Shown: in pieces, positions 42,249 through 52,044 of the stretch
Layout of the letters: every line of letters begins with the position of its first letter
Numbering within the stretch: the stretch's first letter is position 1
Assembly (NCBI RefSeq): GCF_035784015.1
Contig: NZ_JALKOW010000001.1
Length of the DNA: 64,000 nucleotides
Direction: 5' to 3' (one strand)
Origin: Comamonas sp009360615
Lineage (GTDB): Bacteria > Pseudomonadota > Gammaproteobacteria > Burkholderiales > Burkholderiaceae_C
Made by a program: the position numbers and the translations under genes
Notes under the pieces: generated by a model
Seen by the model: only the letters and a program-made list of their open reading frames with translations
What the model was told of the DNA's origin: nothing
The model's database searches: none

Positions 42249-43517
42249 ATGACATTAATAAAAACCAGCATACTCAATGGTATTGCAGTGATCATAAAGA
42301 TGCTGACATTGCTGGGCGTCAACAAAGTCCTGGCTATTTATGTAGGGCCAGCAGGTTATGCCGCGATTGGACAATTCCAAAATGCGGTACAGGTGATCAC
42401 CACATTTGCCAGTGGCGCTATCAACACTGGTGTTACAAAATATACCGCAGAATATTATGCCGATGAAGCACGGCAGCGAGCCGTATGGCGGGCCGCCGGG
42501 TCTATTGCGTTAATTGGATCCATTGCTACCGGTATTTTGATTATTGTATTTCGTCAATATCTTTCTCAATGGTTCTTGAAAAGTGATGATTACGGCGGTG
42601 TTTTTGGGTGGTTTGGTGCGACTCTCGTTTTCTTTGTATTCAATAGCTTGCTGTTGGCAATATTGAACGGAAAAAAAGACATTCGACGCTATGTGGTTGC
42701 AAACATATTTGGTAGCTTGTTTGCATTTGGTGCAACGAGCCTGATGTCCATTCGTTTTGGACTGTATGGCGCGTTGATTGCACTGGCTGTTTATCAATCG
42801 CTAGCTTTCTTTGTCACGTTGTGGATATGCGTCAAGGCAGATTGGTTCAGATTCAAATTCCTAGTGGGATCCATCGATAAAGAAATTGCAATCAATCTTG
42901 CAAAATATACTGCGATTGCCTTGGTGACAGCCGTATGCTCACAGTCCAGCCAGATTTATATACGCAATCATATTGGTGAAACACATGGTTGGATCAGTGC
43001 TGGACACTGGGAGGCCATGTGGCGGTTGAGTACGGCCTATTTGATGATGGTTACGACAACGCTCAGTGTCTATTATCTTCCTAGGCTCTCAGAGCTGAAA
43101 TGGGCGAAGGAGATCAAGGCGGAGATCTACCAAGGGTACAAGATAATAATTCCGGTGACAATGCTTGGCAGTCTCCTGATCTATGTTTTCAGAGATCTGG
43201 CGGTCAAGATCGTATTTACGGAAGAGTTCTACCCGATGCGTGATCTATTTGCGTGGCAAATGATCGGAGATAATCTCAAAATTGCAAGCTGGTTAATTTC
43301 CTTCATCATGCTTGGAAGATCCTTTATCAAGGAGTGCATCATTTCTGAGATATTGTTTGCTTTGTGTATAAGTTCCTTGAGCTTCTTCTTTGTAAACAAG
43401 TATGGTGCTAATGGTGCATGTATTGCGTATGCAATAAGTTATCTACTCTACTGGATTGGCATGTATGTTTTTGTGTTCAAGAAAATTTCCTCCATGGAAA
43501 GTATGAAATCATCATGA
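42249..43517 (+). CDS. wzx: O-antigen flippase Wzx (WzxE-like)
   Basis: 422-residue polytopic membrane protein of the polysaccharide-transporter superfamily, about 12 hydrophobic segments. The N-terminus (SILNGIAVIIKMLTLLGVNK, then GPAGYAAIGQFQN) and GAINTGVTKYTAEY resemble the WzxE / O-antigen translocase group. It would flip undecaprenyl-linked repeat units across the inner membrane. First gene of the AT-rich cluster; codon use is clearly unlike glyS just upstream. Confidence 0.85.
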   Translation: MTLIKTSILNGIAVIIKMLTLLGVNKVLAIYVGPAGYAAIGQFQNAVQVITTFASGAINTGVTKYTAEYYADEARQRAVWRAAGSIALIGSIATGILIIVFRQYLSQWFLKSDDYGGVFGWFGATLVFFVFNSLLLAILNGKKDIRRYVVANIFGSLFAFGATSLMSIRFGLYGALIALAVYQSLAFFVTLWICVKADWFRFKFLVGSIDKEIAINLAKYTAIALVTAVCSQSSQIYIRNHIGETHGWISAGHWEAMWRLSTAYLMMVTTTLSVYYLPRLSELKWAKEIKAEIYQGYKIIIPVTMLGSLLIYVFRDLAVKIVFTEEFYPMRDLFAWQMIGDNLKIASWLISFIMLGRSFIKECIISEILFALCISSLSFFFVNKYGANGACIAYAISYLLYWIGMYVFVFKKISSMESMKSS

Positions 43518-43581
43518 TGATGATTGAAAATATCATATTTTCTGTGAGCTATTTTTCTTGGCATAACATTAAGTGAAATAA

Positions 43582-44706
43582 ATGAAAAAAGTTCTGTTCG
43601 TATTTGGAACTCGGCCTGAAGCCATTAAAATGGCCCCTGTCGTCAAAGCATTTCAGGCGAATGATGGCCTTGAAGCCAAAGTCTGTGTAACAGCACAGCA
43701 CCGTGAAATGCTGGACCAGGTGCTGGAACTTTTCAAAATAGAGCCGGACTATGACTTGAATCTCATGACCAGCGGCCAGACTTTGGCGGAAATATCAACC
43801 AAAGCGCTGAATGGAACCTCTGAGATCTTGCGGGAATGGAAGCCAGATCTTGTTCTTGTCCATGGAGATACGACCACGACGGCGGCCGCGGCAATGGCAT
43901 GTTTTTTTCAGAGGGTACCAGTCGGTCATGTAGAAGCAGGTTTGCGGACAAATAACATATGGTCTCCCTGGCCTGAAGAGTTTAATCGTCGTGTAACAGG
44001 CCTCGTTTCCAGGCTTAATTTCGCACCAACAATGGAAGCCAAGGCTAACTTGCTGGCTGAAAACGTTCCCGAGGAATGGGTCGATATCACAGGGAACACA
44101 GTGATTGATGCCTTGTTGTTTATCAGTGACTATATTGATAATGAAGCCACTATCAAAAGCGATTTATCTAAGAAATTTGATTTTCTGAATTCCCGAAAGA
44201 AGATGTTATTGGTAACAGGGCATCGTCGTGAGAATTTTGGTGATGGCATGAAGTCGATCTGCCTCAGTCTGCTTAAACTCTCTCAGCGAGAAGACATAGA
44301 GATCGTCTATCCGGTCCATATGAATCCCAATGTCAAAGGTCCGGTCGAGACATTTTTGACGAATCAACCAAATATTCATCTTCTTGCTCCTCAGGACTAT
44401 TTATCGTTTGTATATTTGATGAAGAGATCAAATATCATACTAACCGATAGTGGAGGAATTCAAGAAGAAGCACCTGCACTGGGAAAACCTGTCCTTGTCA
44501 TGCGTGATACGACGGAGCGTCCAGAAGCCGTGGCTGCCGGCACTGCCAAGTTGGTTGGCACTGATGAACAGCGCATCGTTGCAGAAGTTACGAAGCTTTT
44601 GGAGAGTGAATCAGAATATGCAAAGATGGCCGAGAGCAAGAATCCGTATGGCGACGGAACATCGAGTCAGCATATCTTGACCTCAGTTCTGAATTTTCTG
44701 AAGTAA
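43582..44706 (+). CDS. wecB: UDP-N-acetylglucosamine 2-epimerase (non-hydrolysing)
   Basis: Converts UDP-GlcNAc to UDP-ManNAc. 374 residues; VFGTRPEAIKMAPVVKAF at the N-terminus, VHGDTTTTAAAAMA, and GNTVIDALLF plus TDSGGIQEEAPALGKPVLV are family blocks. No wecC (UDP-ManNAc dehydrogenase) follows in the window, so either ManNAc itself is used or the oxidation is encoded elsewhere. Confidence 0.93.
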   Translation: MKKVLFVFGTRPEAIKMAPVVKAFQANDGLEAKVCVTAQHREMLDQVLELFKIEPDYDLNLMTSGQTLAEISTKALNGTSEILREWKPDLVLVHGDTTTTAAAAMACFFQRVPVGHVEAGLRTNNIWSPWPEEFNRRVTGLVSRLNFAPTMEAKANLLAENVPEEWVDITGNTVIDALLFISDYIDNEATIKSDLSKKFDFLNSRKKMLLVTGHRRENFGDGMKSICLSLLKLSQREDIEIVYPVHMNPNVKGPVETFLTNQPNIHLLAPQDYLSFVYLMKRSNIILTDSGGIQEEAPALGKPVLVMRDTTERPEAVAAGTAKLVGTDEQRIVAEVTKLLESESEYAKMAESKNPYGDGTSSQHILTSVLNFLK

Positions 44707-44710
44707 ATAT

Positions 44711-45772
44711 ATGATTGTCTTTGTCGCGAGATTTCCATCCATGATGAATGAAAAGGATGGGTTTACACAAAGAATTGCCTGGATCGATGCGCTGGTTCAT
44801 GATGTTCCTCGCATATATTTGGACATTTCTTTGGCTGGAAATATTCGGAAGAAAAAAACTGAAATAGGTTATGCAACCATTATTCAATTGAATATATTTC
44901 TGCATTTCTTCACGATACTCAGATATTTTAAGAATGCTTCAATTGTATATATTCACTCTGTTTATAATGCGCTGAGAGCCATACCTGCCTACTGGTTGTC
45001 AAATACTGTTACAGACATGCATGGCATTGTTCCTGAGGAAATGCATGTTGCGGATAAGAAATGGCGTGCAAGGATTTTTGGTTATGTCGAGAGAATTGCC
45101 ATAAAAAAAAGCTCGATAGCTGTCTTTGTGACAAATGCAATGAAAGCTCATTTTCGAGATAAATATAGAAGAGATAATTCTGAAGATAAAATCATTGCAA
45201 TCTTGCCGAAAATAGATGATGAGAGAGGTTCTCTTGAGAGCGTTCTTTCATCGCGGAGAGAGTCGGGCGCTGTGATTTATGCGGGTGGCATACAGCCCTG
45301 GCAAAATATCTCTTTAATGCTGAGTTCTGCAGCCAGAGCCAGTAATTACAAGTTCACTTTTTTATCAAGTGATTACCAAAAACTGGTTCAGCTTGCTGCT
45401 GATGCAAAAGTCAATCAGTTTTCCAGTTTTGCCGTGGCTCCAAAGGAAGTTGCAACATATTACTTGCAAAGTGAATTTGGCTTCATACTACGTGATTCTA
45501 TCTCAGTCAATAAAGTTGCATGCCCCACAAAGCTGGTTGAATATTTCCATTGGGGCGTGATTCCAATAGTTTTATCTCCTGATATTGGGGATTTTAGTGA
45601 AATGGGATTCAGGTATATATTGCTGGATGATTTTGTATCAGGGAAAATTCCCAATGCAGATGAGCTCAAGATGATGCGATTGAGGAATAGAGAGATCATT
45701 GATCGATTGAATTTTTCTTGTAACAATGAGCTTTCGGCCTTGAGGGAAAGATTGAGATCATCCAGTAAATAA
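44711..45772 (+). CDS. Putative glycosyltransferase (GT-B type)
   Basis: 353 residues with weak family signals. The C-terminal half has GT-B-like features: AVIYAGGIQPWQNISLML, then FGFILRDSISVNKVACPTKLVEYFHWGVIPIV, where a late E/G-rich sugar-nucleotide site would be expected. It starts 4 bases after wecB, so it is co-transcribed. The donor could be UDP-ManNAc or rhamnose. I do not recognise a specific family. Confidence 0.65.
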   Translation: MIVFVARFPSMMNEKDGFTQRIAWIDALVHDVPRIYLDISLAGNIRKKKTEIGYATIIQLNIFLHFFTILRYFKNASIVYIHSVYNALRAIPAYWLSNTVTDMHGIVPEEMHVADKKWRARIFGYVERIAIKKSSIAVFVTNAMKAHFRDKYRRDNSEDKIIAILPKIDDERGSLESVLSSRRESGAVIYAGGIQPWQNISLMLSSAARASNYKFTFLSSDYQKLVQLAADAKVNQFSSFAVAPKEVATYYLQSEFGFILRDSISVNKVACPTKLVEYFHWGVIPIVLSPDIGDFSEMGFRYILLDDFVSGKIPNADELKMMRLRNREIIDRLNFSCNNELSALRERLRSSSK

Positions 45773-45837
45773 AGAATCGCGTGCTTGAAATTGGATGAAT
45801 GAATAATGATTTTTCAATTAAGTAAGCCATAGAATTC

Positions 45838-47031
45838 ATGATTCCATACTACTTGCTCTTTTGTTTTTTTGGTGTTCTGGCTTTTCTTGAGTATTTCCAA
45901 TCCAACAAAAGATTGGATGCGATTTTTCTTATACTTTCATTTATAGTTCTGTTGTTTTTCTATGGTTTTAGATTTGATGTTGGTATTGATTGGAGTGTAT
46001 ATTACTCCTTTTATGATCAAGTAGAATCTATTGCTCGCGTTTTGCAAGGTGAAGTTAGGGCGCCAGTATTCTTTTCTCTTGAATTCGCTCCTTTGGATTT
46101 TGGTTACAGATTTCTAAATTCTGTTTTCAAGTCTTTGGGGGTGAGTTTTCAGGGGCTTATATTTTTTATTTCATTATTCAATATATTTTCTCTGTATAAT
46201 TTCATCCTATCGAATAGGCTGAAATATAAGTTTTCTTTCTTGCTGGTCTTTATTTCGCTGGCGATGTTTAGAGAGTTTGATATATTGAGGCAGTCGTTGT
46301 CTTTTTATATATTTCTATATTCTGTGAAATATATTGATGGTAGGTTGTGGAAATATTTTGCCATTAATATGGTTGGCGCATTCTTTCATATTGGTGCTTT
46401 GATGCTCTTGCTTATAGTGCCGATACTGAAGATGAGATTTTCAAGGGGGCAGATGTGGATCATCTTGTTTCTTTATATTCTCACGATGGTTTTTCCGTTG
46501 CCGCTGATATCTCTGTCACTTGCATTTGCTGAGATGCTATCCTTGCCTTCATGGCTGTTGGTGAAGGTTGTGGCAATGCATGAGTATTTGAATTATCCGC
46601 GTGAGTTCGGATTGACGATATCCATACCATGCATCTTGCTATTGTCCATGATTGTTTTGAAATACCGCGTTTACGAAAATCTTAGCCGTCGTGATGCCGT
46701 GCTGATAAATCTGTTCTTCTGTTACTTGCTGATTAGTATATTGGGTTCTGAAATAAATGAATTTGTGACCCGATTCGGGTACTATTTCTTTGTGGGCATA
46801 GCTCTGGCATTTTCTTTCATTCCCATATTTGTTGAAAGATTATCTAGGCTGCTTCTTTCTGTTATCCCCGTGGTATTTGCTGTTGCGAAGCTTTTCTTGA
46901 TGATGGAAACCCCTGCAACCAGTGCAACCTATACACCATATACCAACTACCTTTTCGAAGATGAAAAGGATCGATTCTTGAAAATCGACGAGAAGAAATC
47001 TATTATCACTGATTATTACTTGGAAAAATAG
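45838..47031 (+). CDS. wzy: O-antigen polymerase Wzy (EpsG-like)
   Basis: 397-residue polytopic membrane protein. Features of the EpsG/Wzy group: YGFRFDVGIDWSVYYSFYDQ near the N-terminus, FREFDILRQSLSFYIFLYS in the middle, AFFHIGALMLLLI following. About 10-12 hydrophobic segments are visible. Assigned as the polymerase because the cluster also has Wzx and a WecA homologue and no other multi-spanning candidate. Confidence 0.78.
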   Translation: MIPYYLLFCFFGVLAFLEYFQSNKRLDAIFLILSFIVLLFFYGFRFDVGIDWSVYYSFYDQVESIARVLQGEVRAPVFFSLEFAPLDFGYRFLNSVFKSLGVSFQGLIFFISLFNIFSLYNFILSNRLKYKFSFLLVFISLAMFREFDILRQSLSFYIFLYSVKYIDGRLWKYFAINMVGAFFHIGALMLLLIVPILKMRFSRGQMWIILFLYILTMVFPLPLISLSLAFAEMLSLPSWLLVKVVAMHEYLNYPREFGLTISIPCILLLSMIVLKYRVYENLSRRDAVLINLFFCYLLISILGSEINEFVTRFGYYFFVGIALAFSFIPIFVERLSRLLLSVIPVVFAVAKLFLMMETPATSATYTPYTNYLFEDEKDRFLKIDEKKSIITDYYLEK

Positions 47032-47072
47032 AGAGCTTAATTTCAGGTATTGGAAACTATTTGGAGGTGGTA

Positions 47073-47909
47073 ATGGATTCTGTCGATGTATTGATGTCTG
47101 TTTACAATGGTGAGAAATTCATTGAAGAGCAATTAATTTCACTGCTGAATCAAAGTTATAAGAATATAAAGATAATCATAAGAGACGATGGATCGGTCGA
47201 CTCTACTCGGGAGATAATATTTGATTATATGGGTAGATTCCCCGGGAAAATTGATTATTTCAATGAGAATTTAAATTTGGGAAGCTCGAAGAGTTTCTTG
47301 AGATTATTGAATTTTTCCAATGCAGACTACTTTATGTTCTGTGACCAGGATGATGTTTGGTGCTCCGATAAAGTGGAAAAGTGTCTGATGAAAATGAAGG
47401 AGATGGAGATTTCTTGTGAGAAGGAACAGCCTATTCTGATATTTACAGATCTGAAGGTCGTTGATGCTCATTTGAATATTTTGAGTGAATCACTATGGAG
47501 AACTCAAAAACTCGATCCAAATATTTCCCTGCATTGGAAGAAGCTACTGGCTCAGAATGTCGTGACTGGCTGCACAATGATGCTGAATAAGCATATAAAA
47601 AAGTACATAAAGCAGGAAGTTAATTTCAAGATACACCATGATCAGTTGATTGCAGTATTGGCTTCGAAGTATGGAGCAGTGTCATGGGTGAGTTCTCCTA
47701 CAATGCTTTATCGTCAGCATCATTCGAATGTTCTAGGTGCCCTGGGTGTCAATGGCTCGTATTTGATGAGAAAGATTTTGGGTTTGAAGAACAACATCCG
47801 ATTCTTCATACAGGCTTCAGAGTACTTCGATAAGGATGTTAGTGCCTGGGAGTTGCTATATCTCAAGCTCATGATTAACATCAGAAGATTTCAGAATGTG
47901 GCCTGGTAG
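47073..47909 (+). CDS. Glycosyltransferase family 2 (rhamnosyltransferase-like)
   Basis: 278 residues from ATG 47073, with ggaggtgg immediately upstream (47063-47070). GT-A fold: DVLMSVYNGEKFIEEQL at the N-terminus, IIRDDGSVDSTREI, then FCDQDDVWCSDKV (DxD-like). The sequence style is that of rhamnosyltransferases, which fits the rfbBDAC genes elsewhere in the window. Acceptor unknown. Confidence 0.85.
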   Translation: MDSVDVLMSVYNGEKFIEEQLISLLNQSYKNIKIIIRDDGSVDSTREIIFDYMGRFPGKIDYFNENLNLGSSKSFLRLLNFSNADYFMFCDQDDVWCSDKVEKCLMKMKEMEISCEKEQPILIFTDLKVVDAHLNILSESLWRTQKLDPNISLHWKKLLAQNVVTGCTMMLNKHIKKYIKQEVNFKIHHDQLIAVLASKYGAVSWVSSPTMLYRQHHSNVLGALGVNGSYLMRKILGLKNNIRFFIQASEYFDKDVSAWELLYLKLMINIRRFQNVAW

Positions 47910-47933
47910 TGCTAACTTTTGAACAACAGCAAA

Positions 47934-48995
47934 ATGAAAACTGAAAAGCTGAGTATTGCATTTGTAGGTAGTGTCGGCGTTCCTAACAGATATGGGGGAT
48001 TTGAGGCCTTCCTTGAGCATTGCGGTCCAGAGATAGCGAAGGAAGTTTCTGAGGTTCTTGTTACCTGTGATGCCTCGGCCTATCTGGGTGAAGATCAGTC
48101 TCGGGACTTCCAGGGGATGAAAAGGATATTTGTTCCTATCAAAGCCAATGGTGGCTCGTCAATTCTGCATGATGCATTTGCATTTCTGAAGGTTTTTAAA
48201 AATTCTTCTCATATTTTCTTTTTGGGCGTTTCCGGTGGATTATGGTTTCCGATTTTTCGGTTGATGTGTGATCTTTCTGGTAAGAAAATCATTGTCAATA
48301 TTGATGGTGTTGAATGGCGTCGCAGTAAGTTCGGAAAGTTTAAAAGATTAATTCTCCGCTTGCTGGATGGAATGTCGCAGATATTTGCTCATAAGATTAT
48401 TTACGATAATGAGGGTCTACGTGCCTATATCTTGAGGTCGTATGTCTCTAAATCCTCACTGATCGCCTATCCAGGGGATTATGTAAAGAAGATATCGGGT
48501 GTTCAGATGCAAAAAGGCCATGCACTGACAATTTGCCGAATCGAGCCCGAGAATAATCTCGATATACTCATCGAGGGGGCCTTGAATTCAAGGCTTGATT
48601 TGTATACCGTGGTTGGGAACTGGAATCACAGTCCCTATGCGAGGAATCTTCGTGAAAAATATAGAGGGCAACCTAAGATCAGGCTTTTGGACCCTATCTA
48701 TGACGCAATGAAATTGGCGGAATTGCGTCAGTCCTGTGAAATTTATTTGCATGGCCACAGTGTAGGAGGCACCAATCCATCACTGGTGGAGATGCTTTTT
48801 TACGATTGCCGAATTTTATGTTTTGATGTGGACTTCAATCGGTTTACAACGGATAATGAACTTGAATATTTTAAGAGTTCTGAAGATCTGGTAAAGATAA
48901 TTTCAACCCAGAAAGGAAATATATCTTCCAGGGATAATTTGCGTAAAAGATATTCTAGGAATGAGATTGTAAGGAAATATTTGGCGTTGGTTTGA
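47934..48995 (+). CDS. Glycosyltransferase with DUF1972 domain (GT4-like)
   Basis: 353 residues from ATG 47934; a TTG at 47919 is an alternative. The N-terminus LSIAFVGSVGVPNRYGGFEA is the DUF1972 signature found in rhamnosyltransferase-type GT4 proteins. The C-terminal half carries HSVGGTNPSLVEML, the GT-B nucleotide-sugar site. It ends 6 bases before the convergent WecA-like gene. Confidence 0.82.
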   Translation: MKTEKLSIAFVGSVGVPNRYGGFEAFLEHCGPEIAKEVSEVLVTCDASAYLGEDQSRDFQGMKRIFVPIKANGGSSILHDAFAFLKVFKNSSHIFFLGVSGGLWFPIFRLMCDLSGKKIIVNIDGVEWRRSKFGKFKRLILRLLDGMSQIFAHKIIYDNEGLRAYILRSYVSKSSLIAYPGDYVKKISGVQMQKGHALTICRIEPENNLDILIEGALNSRLDLYTVVGNWNHSPYARNLREKYRGQPKIRLLDPIYDAMKLAELRQSCEIYLHGHSVGGTNPSLVEMLFYDCRILCFDVDFNRFTTDNELEYFKSSEDLVKIISTQKGNISSRDNLRKRYSRNEIVRKYLALV

Positions 48996-49001
48996 TGGTG
49001 T

Positions 49002-50111
49002 TTAACGCCTTGGCATCCAGCGGAAAAATGCGAGCTTGCTGTAAAACATAAGGTAGCAAACAAAGCTGAAGATGAAGGAGACCGCAGTTAGTGTCTTGCT
49101 ATGGTAGGTGAAAATAGCTAGCAAGCAAGGTATGGCTGCGTAAATCCAGAGAAAAGGTGACGTCAGTCCGTTTTGCATAGGCTTCGAGAAATTGGCGAAT
49201 ATTTTTCGCGCCCAGCGTTTGTTGGCAAGCGAATGCAAGTGGAAGAAGTCCGGTTCAGTCGGGCTGTATCCTTCTCGGAGAGATCTCCGCAAGATGCTAA
49301 AGCCTACTTCGATGATGGGGTAGGAGCAGATGAGTAGACTGGTCCACGGAGATACAGAGTGATTTCGCTCGGGGAGCAGCACGGCAATCCATGCCAGTGT
49401 GAAGCCCAGAAAGTAAGCCCCTCCGTCTCCTAGAAATATCTTTCCCTTGGGCCAGTTGACAAAGAAGAAGCCTGCGACGGCACCTGCAATGATCAAGCAG
49501 GTAAATGCGAGGGGGATATCTCCTACCAGCCTTGCGATGATGCCGAAGGCCGCGAGAATAATCATTGCAGTGCCTGCAGTCAGCCCATTCAATCCATCGA
49601 TGATATTGATGGAGTTGGCAACACCGCCAACAGCCACGGCCGTGAAGATGACGGAGATGATGGTAAATCCCAGCAAGAAGTCAAGGCCGGGGATATCGAC
49701 GTGAGTGAGCGATGTGCCAGTAATACCCCAGCCCAGGACCCCAGAGGCCATGGTGGCAAGCAGACGGATTTTTACCGATACTTTTTTGGTCAGATCTTCC
49801 AAAAGGCCAAAAATGAAGGCGGGGAGCCCGGCCATGAGAATGGCGCTAAGAATCATTCTCTTTTCCGCTGCAGCTGCGCCATGACTCGAGGCGGCAAAGC
49901 CGGCAAAGACGCCGATTGCTATACCGATGCCGCCAATTCTTGGCGTTGGGGTGGTATGAACTTTTTGTACCCCATTGCTGGAGTCCATGGAAAAGCTGCC
50001 ATGCCATTTCTTGGTGGTAACCAGCAACACGCAGGTAATAAACGAGGCCAGACCTGCAAGAAACGCGTCATACCTGAATAACTCTTGAACAGAGAAAATT
50101 ATCGAATTCAT
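49002..50111 (-). CDS. Undecaprenyl-phosphate sugar-1-phosphate transferase (WecA/WbpL-like, GT4/MraY family)
   Basis: 369 residues with about ten hydrophobic segments. MraY/WecA-type blocks: VHTTPTPRIGGIGIAIG, NSINIIDGLNGLTAG (the Asp-rich metal site), KGKIFLGDGGAYFLGFTLA. It would start the repeat unit by transferring GlcNAc-1-P (or a related sugar) to undecaprenyl phosphate. The gene is oriented against the cluster and diverges from argB. Confidence 0.85.
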   Translation of the reverse strand: MNSIIFSVQELFRYDAFLAGLASFITCVLLVTTKKWHGSFSMDSSNGVQKVHTTPTPRIGGIGIAIGVFAGFAASSHGAAAAEKRMILSAILMAGLPAFIFGLLEDLTKKVSVKIRLLATMASGVLGWGITGTSLTHVDIPGLDFLLGFTIISVIFTAVAVGGVANSINIIDGLNGLTAGTAMIILAAFGIIARLVGDIPLAFTCLIIAGAVAGFFFVNWPKGKIFLGDGGAYFLGFTLAWIAVLLPERNHSVSPWTSLLICSYPIIEVGFSILRRSLREGYSPTEPDFFHLHSLANKRWARKIFANFSKPMQNGLTSPFLWIYAAIPCLLAIFTYHSKTLTAVSFIFSFVCYLMFYSKLAFFRWMPRR

Positions 50112-50261
50112 GGAGGGAGTAGATGTGGAATCGTTTTAAGTTTTATATCGAGAAGGTAGCTGACTCGGGGAAGTTGGCATCTTGCTCGTCTCCAAGAGCA
50201 TTTGCGGCACAATGCAGCCCATCTGACTTGAACATTGTCCCACGGGACAGAGCTTTGATCT

Positions 50262-51161
50262 ATGACCACTATTGAACCCACCACCCAGATCGCTCCCCGC
50301 GACAAAGCTGAAATCCTCGCGCAAGCGTTGCCCTATATCCGCAAGTTCCATGGCAAGACCATGGTCATCAAGTATGGCGGTAACGCCATGACCGATCCTG
50401 CCTTGCAGGCCGACTTTGCGGAAGACGTGGTGTTGCTGAAGCTGGTGGGCATCAACCCGGTGGTGGTTCATGGTGGTGGACCTCAGATCGAGGCGGCGCT
50501 GGGCCGACTTGGCAAGAAGGGTGAATTCATTCAGGGCATGCGTGTCACGGATGAGGAAACCATGGAGGTGGTGGAGTGGGTGCTGGCTGGTGAGGTGCAG
50601 CAGGACATCGTGGGTCTGATCCATCAGGCGGGGGGCAAGGCCGTGGGTCTGACGGGACGCGATGGCGGCTTGATCCGTGCCAAGAAGCTCAAGATGCTGG
50701 ACAACAAGGATCCGAGCATCGAGCACGATGTGGGTCAGGTCGGGGATATCGTTGCCATCGACCCCAGCGTGGTGAAGGCGCTGCAGGACGATGCGTTCAT
50801 TCCGGTGATCAGCCCTATCGGTTTTGGTGAGGAGAACGAAAGTTACAACATCAACGCCGACGTGGTTGCAAGCAAACTCGCAACAGTGTTGCAAGCTGAA
50901 AAGCTGGTGCTTTTAACCAACACTCCGGGTGTGCTCGACAAGGCCGGCAATCTGCTGACGGATCTGACGGCGCGCGAGATCGATGGCCTGTTTGCGGACG
51001 GGACGATTTCCGGCGGCATGCTGCCCAAGATTTCCGGCGCTCTGGATGCTGCCAAGGCCGGCGTGAATGCGGTGCACATCATCGATGGACGTGTGCCGCA
51101 CTCCATGCTGCTGGAAATACTGACCGACCAGGCCTATGGCACGATGATCCGCAGTCATTGA
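50262..51161 (+). CDS. argB: Acetylglutamate kinase
   Basis: Second step of arginine synthesis. 299 residues. Family blocks VIKYGGNAMTD, VVVHGGGPQIE and NINADVVASKLA are present. This is the first clear housekeeping gene after the AT-rich cluster. A terminator follows. Confidence 0.96.
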   Translation: MTTIEPTTQIAPRDKAEILAQALPYIRKFHGKTMVIKYGGNAMTDPALQADFAEDVVLLKLVGINPVVVHGGGPQIEAALGRLGKKGEFIQGMRVTDEETMEVVEWVLAGEVQQDIVGLIHQAGGKAVGLTGRDGGLIRAKKLKMLDNKDPSIEHDVGQVGDIVAIDPSVVKALQDDAFIPVISPIGFGEENESYNINADVVASKLATVLQAEKLVLLTNTPGVLDKAGNLLTDLTAREIDGLFADGTISGGMLPKISGALDAAKAGVNAVHIIDGRVPHSMLLEILTDQAYGTMIRSH

Positions 51162-51273
51162 CGAGCCTGTCTGGCCCTGACATGTGGTCATGCGTGCCGG
51201 GTCACATTTCACAGAAGGCGTTAACATCGCCTCAGGGCTTTCCCGGGCGGAGCTGTGCCCGGGACTCTGCCGC

Positions 51274-51300
51274 AAGCCGCCTTTGGGCGGCTTTTGTTTT
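51274..51300 (+). terminator. Rho-independent terminator of argB
   Basis: aagccgcc / ggcggctt with loop tttg, followed by ttgttttt. It ends 18 bases before the response-regulator ATG. Confidence 0.88.
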
Positions 51301-51318
51301 TGAGCGAGGTAGGACTTT

Positions 51319-52038
51319 ATGCGTTTGCTTCTGGTGGAAGATGATGTGATGGTGGCCAGCGGTATCAAGCTGGGTCTTTCCGATGCCGGTTATGCCGTGG
51401 ACTGGGTGGGCAGTGCCGAGCGCGCGCTGGAGGTGCTAGCCCAGGAAGCGTTTGACGTGGCGGTGATCGATATCGGCCTGCCGGGGATCAACGGCCTGGA
51501 GCTGACGCGCCGCCTGCGCAGCAGCGACGTGGAGAGCAAGGCCATGCCGGTGCTGATCCTCACGGCGCGCGATGCGCTGCAGGACCGGGTGCAGGGCCTG
51601 GACTGGGGGGCGGACGACTACATGGTCAAGCCTTTCGAGCTGCCCGAGCTGCTGGCGCGCCTGCGTGCGCTGATGCGCCGCTCCCAGGCGGCGACGTCGG
51701 CGGTGCTGAACTTCGGTTGCATCGAGCTGGATACGGCGGGCCGCCGTGCCGGCGCGCGTCAGCTGCCGCAGGAGGGCGAAACCGAAGGCCGCTTGCTCCC
51801 CATCGATCTGGGGCCGCGCGAATGGACGGTGCTGGAGTATCTGTTGCTCAATGCTCCCAAGCCCGCCAGCAAGGAAAAGCTGCTGCAGGCCCTGACCGGC
51901 TGGGACCGCGAAATCACGCCGAATGCCGTGGAAGTTTATGTGTCGCGCTTGCGCAGCAAACTTGAGCCGCATGGCGTGGCCCTGCGTTCCATTCGCGGCT
52001 TCGGTTATCGGCTGGAGCTGATGCCCGAATCCGTTTGA
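51319..52038 (+). CDS. OmpR-family response regulator (TctD/QseB-like)
   Basis: 239 residues. Receiver domain with acidic pocket VEDD (residues 6-9), phosphoacceptor D51 (VIDIGLPG) and K104 (YMVKPFE); then a winged-helix DNA-binding domain (LGPREWTVLEYLL, VEVYVSRLRSKL). The sensor kinase gene starts 129 bases downstream on the same strand. In this group such pairs often control solute uptake, but no target is adjacent. Confidence 0.92.
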   Translation: MRLLLVEDDVMVASGIKLGLSDAGYAVDWVGSAERALEVLAQEAFDVAVIDIGLPGINGLELTRRLRSSDVESKAMPVLILTARDALQDRVQGLDWGADDYMVKPFELPELLARLRALMRRSQAATSAVLNFGCIELDTAGRRAGARQLPQEGETEGRLLPIDLGPREWTVLEYLLLNAPKPASKEKLLQALTGWDREITPNAVEVYVSRLRSKLEPHGVALRSIRGFGYRLELMPESV

Positions 52039-52044
52039 TTCTCG

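Noticed and set aside
47061..47072. Earlier TTG start for the family 2 glycosyltransferase
   Set aside because: The TTG lies inside the strong ggaggtgg ribosome-binding sequence that serves the ATG at 47073.
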